Shown: positions 15,972-26,003, numbered from the stretch's first letter. The stretch is DNA of 54,236 bases from Prevotella sp. (GCA_017428925.1 JAFRPY010000089.1:1-54236); one strand, 5' to 3'. Numbers and translations are program-made. Notes: generated by a model from the letters alone, not told the origin.

Positions 15972-18167
15972 ATGAAAAAGAACATCATCGCCCTGTGCAT
16001 CTCTCTCTCCTCTTTCCTCTCTCCTCTTTCCTCTCAAAAAGCAGTTGCCGACGAGGGAATGTGGACGCTTTATAACCTGCCGTCGCAGGTGTATGCCCAG
16101 ATGCAGCAGGAGGGTTTCTCGCTGCCCAGCACCGCGCTCTATAGTAATCCCAATGCCATCAAAAACTGCGTAGTAAACTTCTCGGGTTATTGCTCGGGTG
16201 TCGTGGTCAGTCCTGACGGGCTGGTGTTTACCAACCACCACTGTGGCTTCGAGTCGATACGCAGCCATTCCACCGTGGAACACGACTATATGCTGAACGG
16301 CTTTATCGCAAAAAGCTACGAGGAAGAACTGCCCAACGAGAATATGTTTGTATCGTTTATGCGGTCCCAGGAAGACATTACCGACCGTCTATGGGCAGAA
16401 GCAAAGAAACGGAAGATAGCCGACAACAACTGGGACAGTCTCGTCGACTCATTGCAAAATGCCATGACCGACTCGGTTAAGAAACTCGACCAAACGCTAC
16501 ATGTGGAAATCGATCCGTTCTACGAGGGTAACAGTTATTTTGCTACGGTTTACCAAGAGTTCAACGACCTCCGTCTGGTCTTCGCCATACCCAAGTCGAT
16601 GGGTAAGTTCGGCGGTGACACCGACAACTGGATGTGGCCACGTCAGACCTGCGATTTTTCCGTATTCCGCATCTATGCCGATCCAAAAACCAACGGTCCG
16701 GCCAAATATTCCAAAGACAACGTTCCCTATCACCCTGCCTCATGGGCACCCGTCAGCACCGAGGGTTACAAGGATGGTGACTTCTCCATGACTGTAGGCT
16801 ACCCCGGCAGCACCAGCCGCTACCTCTCGTCCTATGGCATCAAGGAGATGCGCGATGCTGAAAATGCCACCCGCATTCAGGTGCGCGGATTGAAACAGCA
16901 GATTATGAAGCGCCACATGGATGCCTCGGAGGCTGTCCGCATCAAATATGATTCCAAATATGCGTCGAGCGCCAACTATTGGAAAAACGCGATAGGCATG
17001 AACAAATGTATCGATTCCATCGGTATTATTGGTCAGAAAAAGGCCTACGAAAACCGTATCCGCGCCTATCAGGACTCAACAGGATTCCTGAAAAATGAAC
17101 TTGACTTCACTAATCTGGAAAAACTATACCAACAGCGTTTTGAGACAATTCGAGCATACTATTATTACATAGAGACATTCCGCCGTACCAATGAATTGGT
17201 CACTCGTGCCATGAAGGCCAACAATGGTGGGGTTGAACTGCAAGGTCCGGTCGATAAGCCCCGCAAGCAGTTCATCGTCTTCAAGGACAACAACGGCGAG
17301 TGGGACGAAGCCCTCGACAAGGAGGTGCTCGCCGCACTGATGAAAAACTATCGCGAAAAAGTACCTTCAAAATACTGGCCCGACTTCTATAAAACCGTCG
17401 ACCGCAAGTTCCGTGGCAATTTCACGGCCTATGTGGACTGGCTTTACAAGAAGAGCATGCTCATCAAGAGCGGCAAGAAAATCTACGTCAGTAAGAAGAA
17501 ATACCTGAAAGACCCTGGCGTACAGCTTGGCATCGACCTTGGTGCTCTCGGATTGGGAACTTTCTCCGATGAAATCGGAACTATCGGCGACAAGATTGAT
17601 GCCCAAGAGAAAATGCTATGTGCAGCAAAACTCCGCATGGAAGAAGACATGCCCCACTATAGCGATGCCAACTTCACCATGCGTCTCTCATACGGACAGG
17701 TGGGCGAATACCTGCTCAACGGACAACCTTCGGGCTATTACACCACTGCCGAAAGTCTGCTGGAGAAAATGAGAAAGGGCAATTCCAACGAGGACTACAA
17801 AGTAGAACCCGAGATGATTGACTTGATGGAAAAAGCCCAGCACCCGGCAGCAAACACCTTACAGCAAACCACACCCAGCACCGAAAACCTGACCTATTCC
17901 GACCCCGAGACGGGAAAGATGCAACTCTGTTTCCTCACCAACAACGACATCACCGGCGGCAATTCCGGTTCGCCGATGTTCGACGGTAAGGGACGCCTCA
18001 TCGGACTGGCCTTCGACGGCAACTGGGATTCACTTTCCAGCGATATCTTCTTCGACAGCAAACTGGCCCGATGCATCGGTGTCGACATCCGCTTCGTTCT
18101 GTTTATGATGGACCGCTGGGGCCATGCCGATCGTCTGATTAATGAAATCTTCAAAAAACAAGAATAA
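15972..18167 (+). CDS. S46-family dipeptidyl peptidase, DPP7-like
   Basis: 731 residues with a signal peptide, so it is periplasmic. S46 enzymes are chymotrypsin-fold serine exopeptidases that release dipeptides. The histidine is in TNHHCG (H89/H90), the aspartate is in or near GGDTDNWMWP (216-225), and the serine is S665 in TGGNSGSPMF. The residue that separates specificities is glycine here (G683 in FDGNW), as in DPP7, rather than the arginine of the Asp/Glu-specific DPP11. I therefore infer a preference for hydrophobic P1 residues. The hydrophobic part of the signal peptide (LSSFLSPLSSQ) is encoded by heptanucleotide repeats at 16005-16032, an unusual arrangement. Confidence 0.92.
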   Translation: MKKNIIALCISLSSFLSPLSSQKAVADEGMWTLYNLPSQVYAQMQQEGFSLPSTALYSNPNAIKNCVVNFSGYCSGVVVSPDGLVFTNHHCGFESIRSHSTVEHDYMLNGFIAKSYEEELPNENMFVSFMRSQEDITDRLWAEAKKRKIADNNWDSLVDSLQNAMTDSVKKLDQTLHVEIDPFYEGNSYFATVYQEFNDLRLVFAIPKSMGKFGGDTDNWMWPRQTCDFSVFRIYADPKTNGPAKYSKDNVPYHPASWAPVSTEGYKDGDFSMTVGYPGSTSRYLSSYGIKEMRDAENATRIQVRGLKQQIMKRHMDASEAVRIKYDSKYASSANYWKNAIGMNKCIDSIGIIGQKKAYENRIRAYQDSTGFLKNELDFTNLEKLYQQRFETIRAYYYYIETFRRTNELVTRAMKANNGGVELQGPVDKPRKQFIVFKDNNGEWDEALDKEVLAALMKNYREKVPSKYWPDFYKTVDRKFRGNFTAYVDWLYKKSMLIKSGKKIYVSKKKYLKDPGVQLGIDLGALGLGTFSDEIGTIGDKIDAQEKMLCAAKLRMEEDMPHYSDANFTMRLSYGQVGEYLLNGQPSGYYTTAESLLEKMRKGNSNEDYKVEPEMIDLMEKAQHPAANTLQQTTPSTENLTYSDPETGKMQLCFLTNNDITGGNSGSPMFDGKGRLIGLAFDGNWDSLSSDIFFDSKLARCIGVDIRFVLFMMDRWGHADRLINEIFKKQE
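16005..16032. repeat. Four heptanucleotide units inside a signal-peptide coding region
   Basis: CTCTCCT and CTTTCCT alternate twice in strict period 7. The units encode SLSSFLSPL-like residues of the DPP7-like signal peptide. Confidence 0.75.
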
Positions 18168-18177
18168 ACCTGACTAT

Positions 18178-21051
18178 ATGAAAAATTACCTCAACAACTA
18201 TCAGGCTTTAGGGCGCATCATCGCCTTTACCTTTATCTTAATCTGTTCAATTTGCTTCATGCCCCTTGCACAGGCTCAACAATACCGTCAGCTGATTAAT
18301 TTAGCAGGAACATGGCAGACCGAACTCGGCGAAATCACTCTGCCTGGCACCACCGATACCAACCGCAAAGGCAAAGCCATTGAAAAAAAAGACGAGACTA
18401 CACATCTGTCCCGACTATACAGTTTTGTGGGCGAACTGGCTTATTCACGTGAAATCACCATCCCTGATGACTGGTATAAAAAGACCATTCTGCTCCACCT
18501 GGAACGTACCAAACCTACACAGGTCTTCGTCGATGGCAAGTTGGTCGGCAAAAGCAATGATATTTCCACCCGTCAGACCTACGACCTCTCAAAATTCCTA
18601 AAACCAGGTAATCATAAACTTACCGTCAGTGTCGACAATTCCGACAAATCCGTTCCACCGCAGCTACTCAGCAACAGCCATGCCTACACCGAAGACACCC
18701 AAACCAACTGGAACGGTATCATCGGCAACATCTTTTTGGAGGCCATCAACGAAATCCATATCAGCAAAATCAGCATACAGACGAATGCTGCCGAAAAATC
18801 TTTCATAGCCACCATCGACATTGAGGGTAACTTGAAGAAGCAAGCCTCGGTGAAGGCCATCGTGGCAATGTTTGGCAACGATTATGGTTCTGTCGTCGCC
18901 AACGACGTCATAAAGGATGACAAGAAAAAACACCGCCGCGTCTCACTAAAGTACCAGAGCGACAGCCTGCAGTTGTGGGACGAGTTCCATCCCACCCTTT
19001 ATCGGTTACTAGTCGAATTGGAAGGTCACGACATGCAGGAAGTTGACTTCGGACTTGTAGATTTCAAAGCCGAGGGCACCCAGTTCACTGTGAACGGCCG
19101 TACCACTTATCTGAGAGGCAAGCACGATGCCTGTGTCTTCCCTTACACTGGTCATGTGCCCATGGACATGGCATCATGGCGCCGTTATCTCCAAATTTGT
19201 AAGGGCTATGGCATCAACCATATCCGTTTCCATTCGTGGTGCCCACCCGAGGCCGCTTTCATGGCAGCCGACATCGAGGGTGTCTATTTACAACCTGAAC
19301 TCCCTTTCTGGGGTGATTTTAATAAAGATGATGGAAACCTGATGTCCTTCCTCCACAAAGAAGGCGCCAACATCCTCGGCCTATACGGTCATCATCCCTC
19401 GTTCGTAATGTTCGCTTTGGGCAACGAACTTTGGGGCGACATCCCCTCCATGAAGAAATTCGTTGACAGTTTCCGCCACATTGACCCCTCAAAACTCTAT
19501 ACCTTCGGGTCCAACTACTACTTGGGCTATCAGGGATGGAATGAGGGAATGGACTATTTCACCACCTGCCGTAACGGTGGCGAAGGATGGGGAAACTTTA
19601 ACACCCACACTCGCGGTTCATTCTCCTTTGCCGATGCCTATGATGGTGGAATGATTAATCATTTCTATCCCAATTCATCGATGAATTTCGATGAGGCCAT
19701 AAGCAAATGCCAAGTGCCTATCATCAGTCATGAGACGGGACAATTCCAGACTTATCCCGACTATAACGAGATAAAGAAATACAGGGGCGTGCTCTATCCT
19801 TATAATATGGAAATTTTCCGAAACCGCCTTGAAAAGGCAGGCATGGCCGATCAAGCTGAAGCCTTCCACCGTGCCTCAGGCCGTTGGAGCGTACAACTAT
19901 ACAAAGCTGATATTGAGATGGATTTGCGCACACGGGGAATGGCCGGATTCCAACTTCTTGACATTCAGGATTACCCCGGTCAGGGCTCCGCCTATGTAGG
20001 TATCCTCGATGCCTTTATGGAATCAAAAGGGATTACCACCCCTGAGGAATGGAAGCAGTGGTGCAACGACATCGTACCTCTGGCCGTCCTTCCTAAGTTC
20101 TGCTATACCGATGGAGAACAGATAGATGCCAAAATCCAGATTGCCAACTATGGTCAAGAAAACATTGAGGGCAAAAAACTTCGCTGGGCAATAACGCCCG
20201 CCAACGAAACTAAGTCAGATACACCTTCCCTACGGGGGGGAGAATTTACCATTCCTGCCTCACGCGGTCTGCTCGATGTTGGCGGAATAAGCACCATTTG
20301 TTCAGTAACAACACCGCAGAAAATGACGCTTACACTGACTATCGAAGGCACATCATACCACAACACCTATCCCCTCTGGTTCTATCCGAAGACAACCGTC
20401 AAGCCCGTTCCTTCTATCCTCACCGTCCATCAACTTACCGATGAAATCGTGAAAAAACTGAATGCAGGCGCAAAAGTACTCCTAATGGCCGACAGCACTG
20501 CCACCCGTATCGTCAATGACGGAGCACCGCTGCAAGAAACCACCGTCGGCGGACTTTTCCAAACCGATTACTGGAACTACCGCATGTTCAAGACCATCTC
20601 CGAAAACAACAAGAAGCCCGTCTCTCCCGGGACCCTCGGCATTCTCACACCCCCCGAGCATCCAATATTCAGTCTGTTCCCCACCGACGAACACACCTCT
20701 TGGCAGTGGTTCCCCATCGTGAAGAACGCCCGGCCGTTCATTCTCGACAACAGCCCGGCCCAATATCGCCCCGTGGTACAGGTCATCGACAACGTCGAGC
20801 GCAACCATAAACTCGGCCTCATCTTCGAGTTCCGTGTCGGCAAGGGAAGTCTGCTCATCTGCATGAGTCCACTTCATCAGTTACAGCAATATCCCGAGGC
20901 ACGCCAACTTTACGCCAGCCTGCTCAATTATATGAAAGGAACTGACTTTGCACCGAAAACCGCCATTTCATCGTCAGAACTTCGCCAGTTGCTTTCCACT
21001 CGCGTTGAGGAAGGCAAGATAAAACAACTCTTCAATATCTCGCAATATTAA
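18178..21051 (+). CDS. Glycoside hydrolase family 2
   Basis: 957 residues from the ATG at 18178. The open frame extends to an ATG at 18142, but that would overlap the peptidase gene, and the hydrophobic signal (FTFILICSICFMPLAQA-QQ) sits well from 18178. Domains: sugar-binding jelly roll (about 40-200), Ig-like domain, TIM barrel with acid/base E417 in MFALGNELWGD and probable nucleophile E519 in ISHETGQF, then C-terminal beta domains. It begins 10 bp after the S46 peptidase gene, so it is in the same operon. The substrate is unknown, and homology to the GH2 at 10765 is only at the family level. Confidence 0.87.
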   Translation: MKNYLNNYQALGRIIAFTFILICSICFMPLAQAQQYRQLINLAGTWQTELGEITLPGTTDTNRKGKAIEKKDETTHLSRLYSFVGELAYSREITIPDDWYKKTILLHLERTKPTQVFVDGKLVGKSNDISTRQTYDLSKFLKPGNHKLTVSVDNSDKSVPPQLLSNSHAYTEDTQTNWNGIIGNIFLEAINEIHISKISIQTNAAEKSFIATIDIEGNLKKQASVKAIVAMFGNDYGSVVANDVIKDDKKKHRRVSLKYQSDSLQLWDEFHPTLYRLLVELEGHDMQEVDFGLVDFKAEGTQFTVNGRTTYLRGKHDACVFPYTGHVPMDMASWRRYLQICKGYGINHIRFHSWCPPEAAFMAADIEGVYLQPELPFWGDFNKDDGNLMSFLHKEGANILGLYGHHPSFVMFALGNELWGDIPSMKKFVDSFRHIDPSKLYTFGSNYYLGYQGWNEGMDYFTTCRNGGEGWGNFNTHTRGSFSFADAYDGGMINHFYPNSSMNFDEAISKCQVPIISHETGQFQTYPDYNEIKKYRGVLYPYNMEIFRNRLEKAGMADQAEAFHRASGRWSVQLYKADIEMDLRTRGMAGFQLLDIQDYPGQGSAYVGILDAFMESKGITTPEEWKQWCNDIVPLAVLPKFCYTDGEQIDAKIQIANYGQENIEGKKLRWAITPANETKSDTPSLRGGEFTIPASRGLLDVGGISTICSVTTPQKMTLTLTIEGTSYHNTYPLWFYPKTTVKPVPSILTVHQLTDEIVKKLNAGAKVLLMADSTATRIVNDGAPLQETTVGGLFQTDYWNYRMFKTISENNKKPVSPGTLGILTPPEHPIFSLFPTDEHTSWQWFPIVKNARPFILDNSPAQYRPVVQVIDNVERNHKLGLIFEFRVGKGSLLICMSPLHQLQQYPEARQLYASLLNYMKGTDFAPKTAISSSELRQLLSTRVEEGKIKQLFNISQY

Positions 21052-21074
21052 CTGAACAAATAAAACTTGCAACT

Positions 21075-21599
21075 ATGTTAAAAAGAATCTTTTTATTGAC
21101 AATGATGTCCACTTTGACGTTTTTTGCAAATGCACAAGACATCATACCTTCGGCAGAAGAAACACCGCAACTGGAATTTGCATTGCAACTGCGAGTGACG
21201 CTTGATGCTGCTTATTCCGTGGGCGATACCCAGCATGGGCGGCGCACCGTTATCCCGATCACAGGCGGAACCTTCGAAGGCCCCCTGCTGAAAGGCACCA
21301 TCATCAACGGCGGGGCAGATTATCAGCTGGGAAGTGCCGATGGCAGCCGTACCGAAATAGAAGCCATCTATAGCATTAAGACCGACGATGGCGTCTATAT
21401 CCATGTGCGCAATTGTGGCGTTATCTGCACTGCCAAAGACGCCGATGGCCGGCCTTCATTCTATTTTAAGGCTGCACCAAAGTTCGAAGCACCTGCCGAT
21501 AGTCGTTATGCCTGGCTTAATAACGCCATCTTCGTTTGCCAGCCCACATTCAAGACCGATTTCAAGGGAATCGTTCTGAACGTCTGGAAGGTGAAATAA
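21075..21599 (+). CDS. DUF3237 (UPF0311) family protein, exported
   Basis: 174 residues with a signal peptide (residues 1-20, FFANA-QD). The family body is clear: FALQLRVTLDAAYSVGDT, then GGTFEGPLLKGTI, then GGADYQL, and the C-terminal WLNNAIFVC. DUF3237 proteins form small beta-barrels of unknown function. It follows the GH2 gene by 23 bp and ends 3 bp before the convergent kinase gene. A substrate- or ligand-binding role beside glycan enzymes is possible but unproven. Confidence 0.85.
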   Translation: MLKRIFLLTMMSTLTFFANAQDIIPSAEETPQLEFALQLRVTLDAAYSVGDTQHGRRTVIPITGGTFEGPLLKGTIINGGADYQLGSADGSRTEIEAIYSIKTDDGVYIHVRNCGVICTAKDADGRPSFYFKAAPKFEAPADSRYAWLNNAIFVCQPTFKTDFKGIVLNVWKVK

Positions 21600-21602
21600 T
21601 TA

Positions 21603-23285
21603 TTACCTGTATTTGAAACTGGAGCCACCCACGAACTCGCGCATGATGCTTGTGGGTGGTATTTCTTTGTCGTCCACAGGGATGAAGTAATGGATGAACT
21701 TGAGCAGACGGTGGGCCTCGCTGTACTCAGGACAGTTCTTGGGCACGCTGGATAGAATGATCTCGGCATGGGTGCGCAGCACGGCGAACTCAATGTTGAG
21801 GGCAGAGTTGAACATGGCATCGGCTGTTTCCTGGAAGGGGAAAATCCATTTATCCTCAGCTTCGCACACATTCTTCCATTGGCTAATGGTCTGCTGGGCA
21901 GTGAAGGCACCCTTATTGTAGTCGCGGATGATTCGACGCAACAACCGGTTGTCGCGCACGGGAATCCAGTTATGGTCGTCGAGCGAGATGCTGGTGAGTG
22001 CCGAAATGTAAATCTTGAACTTCATAGAGTCAGGAATCTGTTGCGTGAGCAACGGATTAAGCGCATGAATACCTTCGATGATAAGCACACTGTCGTTAGA
22101 GAGTTTCACCTTCTTGCCATTGTATTCACGCTTGCCCGTAACAAAATTGTACTCGGGCACTTCCACACGTTCGCCGTTCATCAGACGCGTCAGATGTTCC
22201 TCCATCAGCCGGTATTCAACAGTCTCAACATTGTCGAAATCATAGTCGCCATTGGGCAGTTTGGGCGTATCCACGCGGTTCACAAAATAATCGTCGGTAG
22301 AAATGGAATAAGGCCTCAGTCCGCAGGCCATCAGTTGCACGCAGAGCCTCTTGCAGAAGGTGGTTTTTCCTGAACTTGAGGGTCCGGTGATGAGCACCAT
22401 GCGTATGGGATTCTCCTTGCGACGGAAACGTCGGTCAATCTCCTCGGCAATCTGTACGATTCTCTTTTCCTGCAAAGCCTCGCTGACCTGAATAAGTTCC
22501 GAAGCATGGCCGTTCAGGATGGCTTTGTTCACGTCACCGGCGTTGGAAAGGCGCATGATGATGTCCCACTTCGTTTTCTCGGCAAACATCTCGTAGGTCT
22601 TCGGCATATCCACCTTCTCAGCAAGTACAAGCGGATTATTCCAGTCGGGAACGCGCAGCAGCATGCCGTCGTGATAGGGCTCCACGTCCCACACTTTCAG
22701 ATAGCCGGCCGATGGTACAAGCGGTCCATAGTAGTAGTCGACCGTGTCACCCAACGTATAGTAGTCGCTATAAATCTGTCCGCTGGTCTCCAACAGTTTC
22801 ACCTTGTCGGTAAATCCCCGTTCGGCAAACACGCGTATCGCCTCCTCGTTGGTGGCTTCGTTACGGCGGAAGGGCATGTCGAGCGCAATGATTTCCTCCA
22901 TGCGCTTGTGGATGCGCTCAACGTCACCCTCGGCCAGAGGCTCGCCCGATTTCTTCTTAAAATTGCAATAATAGCCACGCGAAATGGTATGCTCAATGAA
23001 CAGTTTTGAACCAGGGAACAGGTCGCTGGTAGCCTTGTAAAGCACAAAGCAGAGAGAGCGTACATACACCCGATGACCCGACCCCTGCCGGGCATCGAGA
23101 AACTCCACATCGCGGTTCTGGAAAAGCCTGAACTTCAGTCCCTGAGAGGCGTTATTGACTTTGGCGGAAACCACGGGATAAGGAAATTGCAAATCATCGG
23201 CAAATTCCTGGTAGACCTCCAGCAGAGACGTACCCTCGGGGAAGCTTTTGGTCTTATTATTGTTCTTGCAGCGTATTTGTAGCAT
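21603..23285 (-). CDS. TGS/SAD-containing uridine (nucleoside) kinase
   Basis: 560 residues. Domain order: a TGS-like domain (about 1-65), a segment like the second additional domain of threonyl-tRNA synthetase (about 66-240), and a phosphoribulokinase/uridine kinase domain with Walker A GPSSSGKTT (301-309), STDDYF and DNVETVEYR. This three-part fusion is conserved in Bacteroidetes and other lineages and is annotated as nucleoside kinase. Uridine or cytidine phosphorylation is inferred from the kinase domain. The role of the tRNA-synthetase-like half is unknown. It converges on the DUF3237 gene with a 3-bp gap and no terminator. Confidence 0.85.
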   Translation of the reverse strand: MLQIRCKNNNKTKSFPEGTSLLEVYQEFADDLQFPYPVVSAKVNNASQGLKFRLFQNRDVEFLDARQGSGHRVYVRSLCFVLYKATSDLFPGSKLFIEHTISRGYYCNFKKKSGEPLAEGDVERIHKRMEEIIALDMPFRRNEATNEEAIRVFAERGFTDKVKLLETSGQIYSDYYTLGDTVDYYYGPLVPSAGYLKVWDVEPYHDGMLLRVPDWNNPLVLAEKVDMPKTYEMFAEKTKWDIIMRLSNAGDVNKAILNGHASELIQVSEALQEKRIVQIAEEIDRRFRRKENPIRMVLITGPSSSGKTTFCKRLCVQLMACGLRPYSISTDDYFVNRVDTPKLPNGDYDFDNVETVEYRLMEEHLTRLMNGERVEVPEYNFVTGKREYNGKKVKLSNDSVLIIEGIHALNPLLTQQIPDSMKFKIYISALTSISLDDHNWIPVRDNRLLRRIIRDYNKGAFTAQQTISQWKNVCEAEDKWIFPFQETADAMFNSALNIEFAVLRTHAEIILSSVPKNCPEYSEAHRLLKFIHYFIPVDDKEIPPTSIMREFVGGSSFKYR

Positions 23286-23289
23286 GGGT

Positions 23290-23324
23290 TTGGGTGTTAG
23301 GTGATAGGTGTTGGGTGATGGTGG
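23290..23324. repeat. Five heptanucleotide units between two genes
   Basis: TTGGGTG, TTAGGTG, ATAGGTG, TTGGGTG and ATGGTGG follow each other in strict period 7 and fill almost the whole gap between the kinase start and the DEAD-box gene's stop. Confidence 0.75.
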
Positions 23325-25220
23325 TTACCCTTTTTTCTTCGGTCTGCGGCGAGCCCAGCCCTCTTCACTGAAATCGGGTTCTTCTCCCTTCAGGTCTTTT
23401 TTCTTCGACTTCATACCGCCGGGATTGAGGAACTGCATCCAGTCGTCTTTCTTGAATTTATGTTGCTCAGGCTGTTCTTGGAAACGGGCGGGACGAGCCT
23501 TGCCACGACGGAAATCCCGAACCTTTGCGCCCGAAGTGCCTCGCATGCCCGACGTTCCGTCGCCTGCCCGTTGTCTTTCAGCAGGTGTGGCATCGGCCTC
23601 GTTGCAGCGCACTTCACGACTCTTGTACCAGGCTCCGTTCAGCGCTTGCATCACCTTGCGCGCCTCGCGCTCAGGCACTTCGAAGAAGGAAATGGTGTTC
23701 TGCAGGTCAATATGCCCCACCGGAACACGTCCGCCCACATGGCGGTTGATGAACTGCATGGCCTCACCTGGATAGAAACCGTCTTTCTTTCCGAGGTTGA
23801 TAAACAGGCGCTTGTATCCCTTTTCGGGTTTACGAGGCCCGTGTTCAGCCGATTTTCCTCTATCCTCCCTCTTCTCTCTTTTCTTTTTCTCGACAGGTTC
23901 TTCTATCTCCGGTGCATCGGCGTAATAGGAAAGGAATCTTCCGAACTCCATCGACACCATTTTCTTGATGATGTCTTCCTTATCGATATACTCGAAATAG
24001 CGGCTGATATCTGCCATGAAGGGACTAATCTGTTCCTCATCAACATCGGTCTTCACAATCTGGTCCATCACCTTATACAACTGTTTCTTGCAGATGTCCT
24101 GCGGCGAAGGAATCACGCCCCTGACAAACTCTTTCTGGATTTCCTTCTCGATAGCCCGAATTTTGCTTTTCTCACGGGTGTGGACGATACTGATGCTGGT
24201 ACCCTTCTTGCCGGCACGGCCCGTACGGCCCGAGCGGTGCGTATAACTCTCGATATCGTTGGGAAGTCCGTAGTTGATGACATGCGTCAGGTCGTCTACG
24301 TCAAGTCCGCGGGCAGCCACATCGGTTGCCACAAGCAGCTGTACGGTATGCTGGCGGAATTTCGCCATTGTCAAATCGCGCTGCTGCTGCGAGAGGTCAC
24401 CGTGCAGACTCTCGGCATTGTAGCCGTCGCGAATCAGCAAGTCGGCCACCTCTTGCGTCTCCACCTTCGTACGACAGAAGATAATGGCAAAGATACGGGG
24501 ATTGTAATCAACGATACGTTTCAGCGCTGCATATTTGTCCTTGGCATTCACCATGTAGTAGATATGATTGACATGTTCAGCACCTTCATTACGCGAACCT
24601 ACCACAATTTCTTTCGGATCGTGGAGGAAGTTTTTCGCAATCTTCTCAATCTCACGGCTCATGGTAGCCGAGAAGAGCAAGGTGTTACGCTCCTTGGGGA
24701 CACCGGCCAGAATGGTGTTGATATCCTCTGAGAATCCCATGTTGAGCATCTCGTCGGCCTCGTCGAGCACCACGTTGTAGACAGCGTTCAGCTGAGCCAC
24801 CTCGCGCTCCATCAGGTCAATTAATCGGCCTGGAGTAGCCACGATGATATGGACACCCTTCTTAAGTGCGCGGATTTGCGGCACGATATCCGTGCCACCA
24901 TAGACGGGCACCACCCGGATGCCCTCAATGTATTTGGCGAAATCGTTCAGATCGTCGGCAATCTGCAAACAGAGTTCACGGGTGGGACAGAGCACGATGG
25001 CCTGCGTCTGATGTGAGCGCACGTCGACGCGCTGCAAGAGCGGGATGCCAAAGGCTGCAGTCTTGCCGGTGCCTGTCTGTGCCAGTGCAATCACATCGTT
25101 TCTTGTTCCCAGCAGATAAGGAATCACTTCCTCCTGCACGGGCATGGGCTGTTCAAAGCCTAGTTCGTCAATGGCTCGGCGAATCTGTTCGCTTACGCCC
25201 AGTTCTTCAAATGTTTTCAA
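23325..25220 (-). CDS. DEAD-box ATP-dependent RNA helicase (CsdA/DeaD type)
   Basis: 631 residues. All helicase motifs are visible: a Q motif near GFEQPMPVQ, AQTGTGKT (about 46-53), PTREL, TPGR, DEAD (about 153), SAT, and HRSGRTGRAG. After the two RecA domains come a DbpA-type RNA-binding domain (about 478-550) and a basic C-tail. The start must be a TTG at 25220: the conserved FEELGVSEQIRRAI precedes the first internal ATG, and upstream there is an in-frame stop with no ATG. A charged linker (KKREKREDRGK) is encoded by degenerate heptanucleotide repeats at 23853-23887. Confidence 0.92.
   Translation of the reverse strand: MKTFEELGVSEQIRRAIDELGFEQPMPVQEEVIPYLLGTRNDVIALAQTGTGKTAAFGIPLLQRVDVRSHQTQAIVLCPTRELCLQIADDLNDFAKYIEGIRVVPVYGGTDIVPQIRALKKGVHIIVATPGRLIDLMEREVAQLNAVYNVVLDEADEMLNMGFSEDINTILAGVPKERNTLLFSATMSREIEKIAKNFLHDPKEIVVGSRNEGAEHVNHIYYMVNAKDKYAALKRIVDYNPRIFAIIFCRTKVETQEVADLLIRDGYNAESLHGDLSQQQRDLTMAKFRQHTVQLLVATDVAARGLDVDDLTHVINYGLPNDIESYTHRSGRTGRAGKKGTSISIVHTREKSKIRAIEKEIQKEFVRGVIPSPQDICKKQLYKVMDQIVKTDVDEEQISPFMADISRYFEYIDKEDIIKKMVSMEFGRFLSYYADAPEIEEPVEKKKREKREDRGKSAEHGPRKPEKGYKRLFINLGKKDGFYPGEAMQFINRHVGGRVPVGHIDLQNTISFFEVPEREARKVMQALNGAWYKSREVRCNEADATPAERQRAGDGTSGMRGTSGAKVRDFRRGKARPARFQEQPEQHKFKKDDWMQFLNPGGMKSKKKDLKGEEPDFSEEGWARRRPKKKG
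23853..23887. repeat. Degenerate heptanucleotide array inside the DEAD-box gene
   Basis: Units TTTTCCT, CTATCCT, CCCTCTT, CTCTCTT and TTCTTTT are read in period 7. They are more diverged than the arrays in topA, the S46 peptidase and the M16 peptidase. Confidence 0.5.
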
Positions 25221-25253
25221 ATTATACGATTTTTATGAGTTTCTTTTGACTTT

Positions 25254-25262
25254 TGCAAATTT
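25254..25262 (-). promoter_or_regulatory. -7 element (TAAATTTG) for the DEAD-box gene
   Basis: On the minus strand TAAATTTG followed by CAAAAG fits TAnnTTTG. It lies about 35 bp upstream of the TTG start codon. Confidence 0.45.
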
Positions 25263-25317
25263 ACAACTTTTCAGGTAAAAACCCAAGATTACTTGCAAAT
25301 TTTTGCAGCTTTCATGC

Positions 25318-25956
25318 CTAATATCCCAAATCCTCACCGACAAGCACCACAACGTGGCGGCCTTTGTTCCTGCTGTTTCTCAGGAAGTGGACATAACTGC
25401 AAATGCTCTCAGGCGAATTGCAGTTGTGACACACGCCGTCAACCCTGCACGGAGTATTAATGTCGAAACGCTGGGCATTGATGGGCGATGCCGTGCTTCT
25501 CGCCCGGGCTAAAGCGGCCTCTACCGTCTGAGCCACCTTGTTAAGTCCGACTACAAAAATAACCTTCTTCGGTCCCCATGTGATGGCTGCCACACGATTG
25601 CCATTACCATCGATGTTCACAATCACGCCGTCCTCCGAGATTGCATTGGCACTCGTCAGGTACACATCGGCCGTGAAAGCCCTGAGATACATCTGCTCTT
25701 TTTCCTCTGGAGTTTCCACCATATCACGGTCGAGCACATTCAGTGTACCCCTGCTTTTCAGCGCGGCAGGGATGCCCAGGTCGCGTACAGTGGCAGTACC
25801 TCCCCAAGTCACGGAGCTGCCGTCGGCGATGAGTTCCGAAACCTTCTTCACCGCCTCTTCTCCAGTAGGGCAGTAGAAAGCCTCCATGTTTCGGCGTTTC
25901 AGATTCTTCATCATCCGTTCTGCCAGTTTGCTGTTTCTTTCTTCTTGTGGTGTCAT
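25318..25956 (-). CDS. LUD-domain protein (lactate utilization/DUF162 type)
   Basis: 212 residues covering one LUD domain (ADGSSVTWGGTATVRDLGIP; GVIVNIDGNGNRVAAITWGP; VCHNCNSPESICSYVHFLR near the C-terminus). Related proteins include LutC/LldG, but stand-alone members of this group are of unknown function. The four cysteines near residues 171-186 could bind a metal or cluster, which I infer only from spacing. It is divergently transcribed from the LOG protein gene. Confidence 0.85.
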   Translation of the reverse strand: MTPQEERNSKLAERMMKNLKRRNMEAFYCPTGEEAVKKVSELIADGSSVTWGGTATVRDLGIPAALKSRGTLNVLDRDMVETPEEKEQMYLRAFTADVYLTSANAISEDGVIVNIDGNGNRVAAITWGPKKVIFVVGLNKVAQTVEAALARARSTASPINAQRFDINTPCRVDGVCHNCNSPESICSYVHFLRNSRNKGRHVVVLVGEDLGY

Positions 25957-26003
25957 ATCCTCAATGTTTTGTTATTTTCGCTAATCAAAATCATATCTCT
26001 GTG

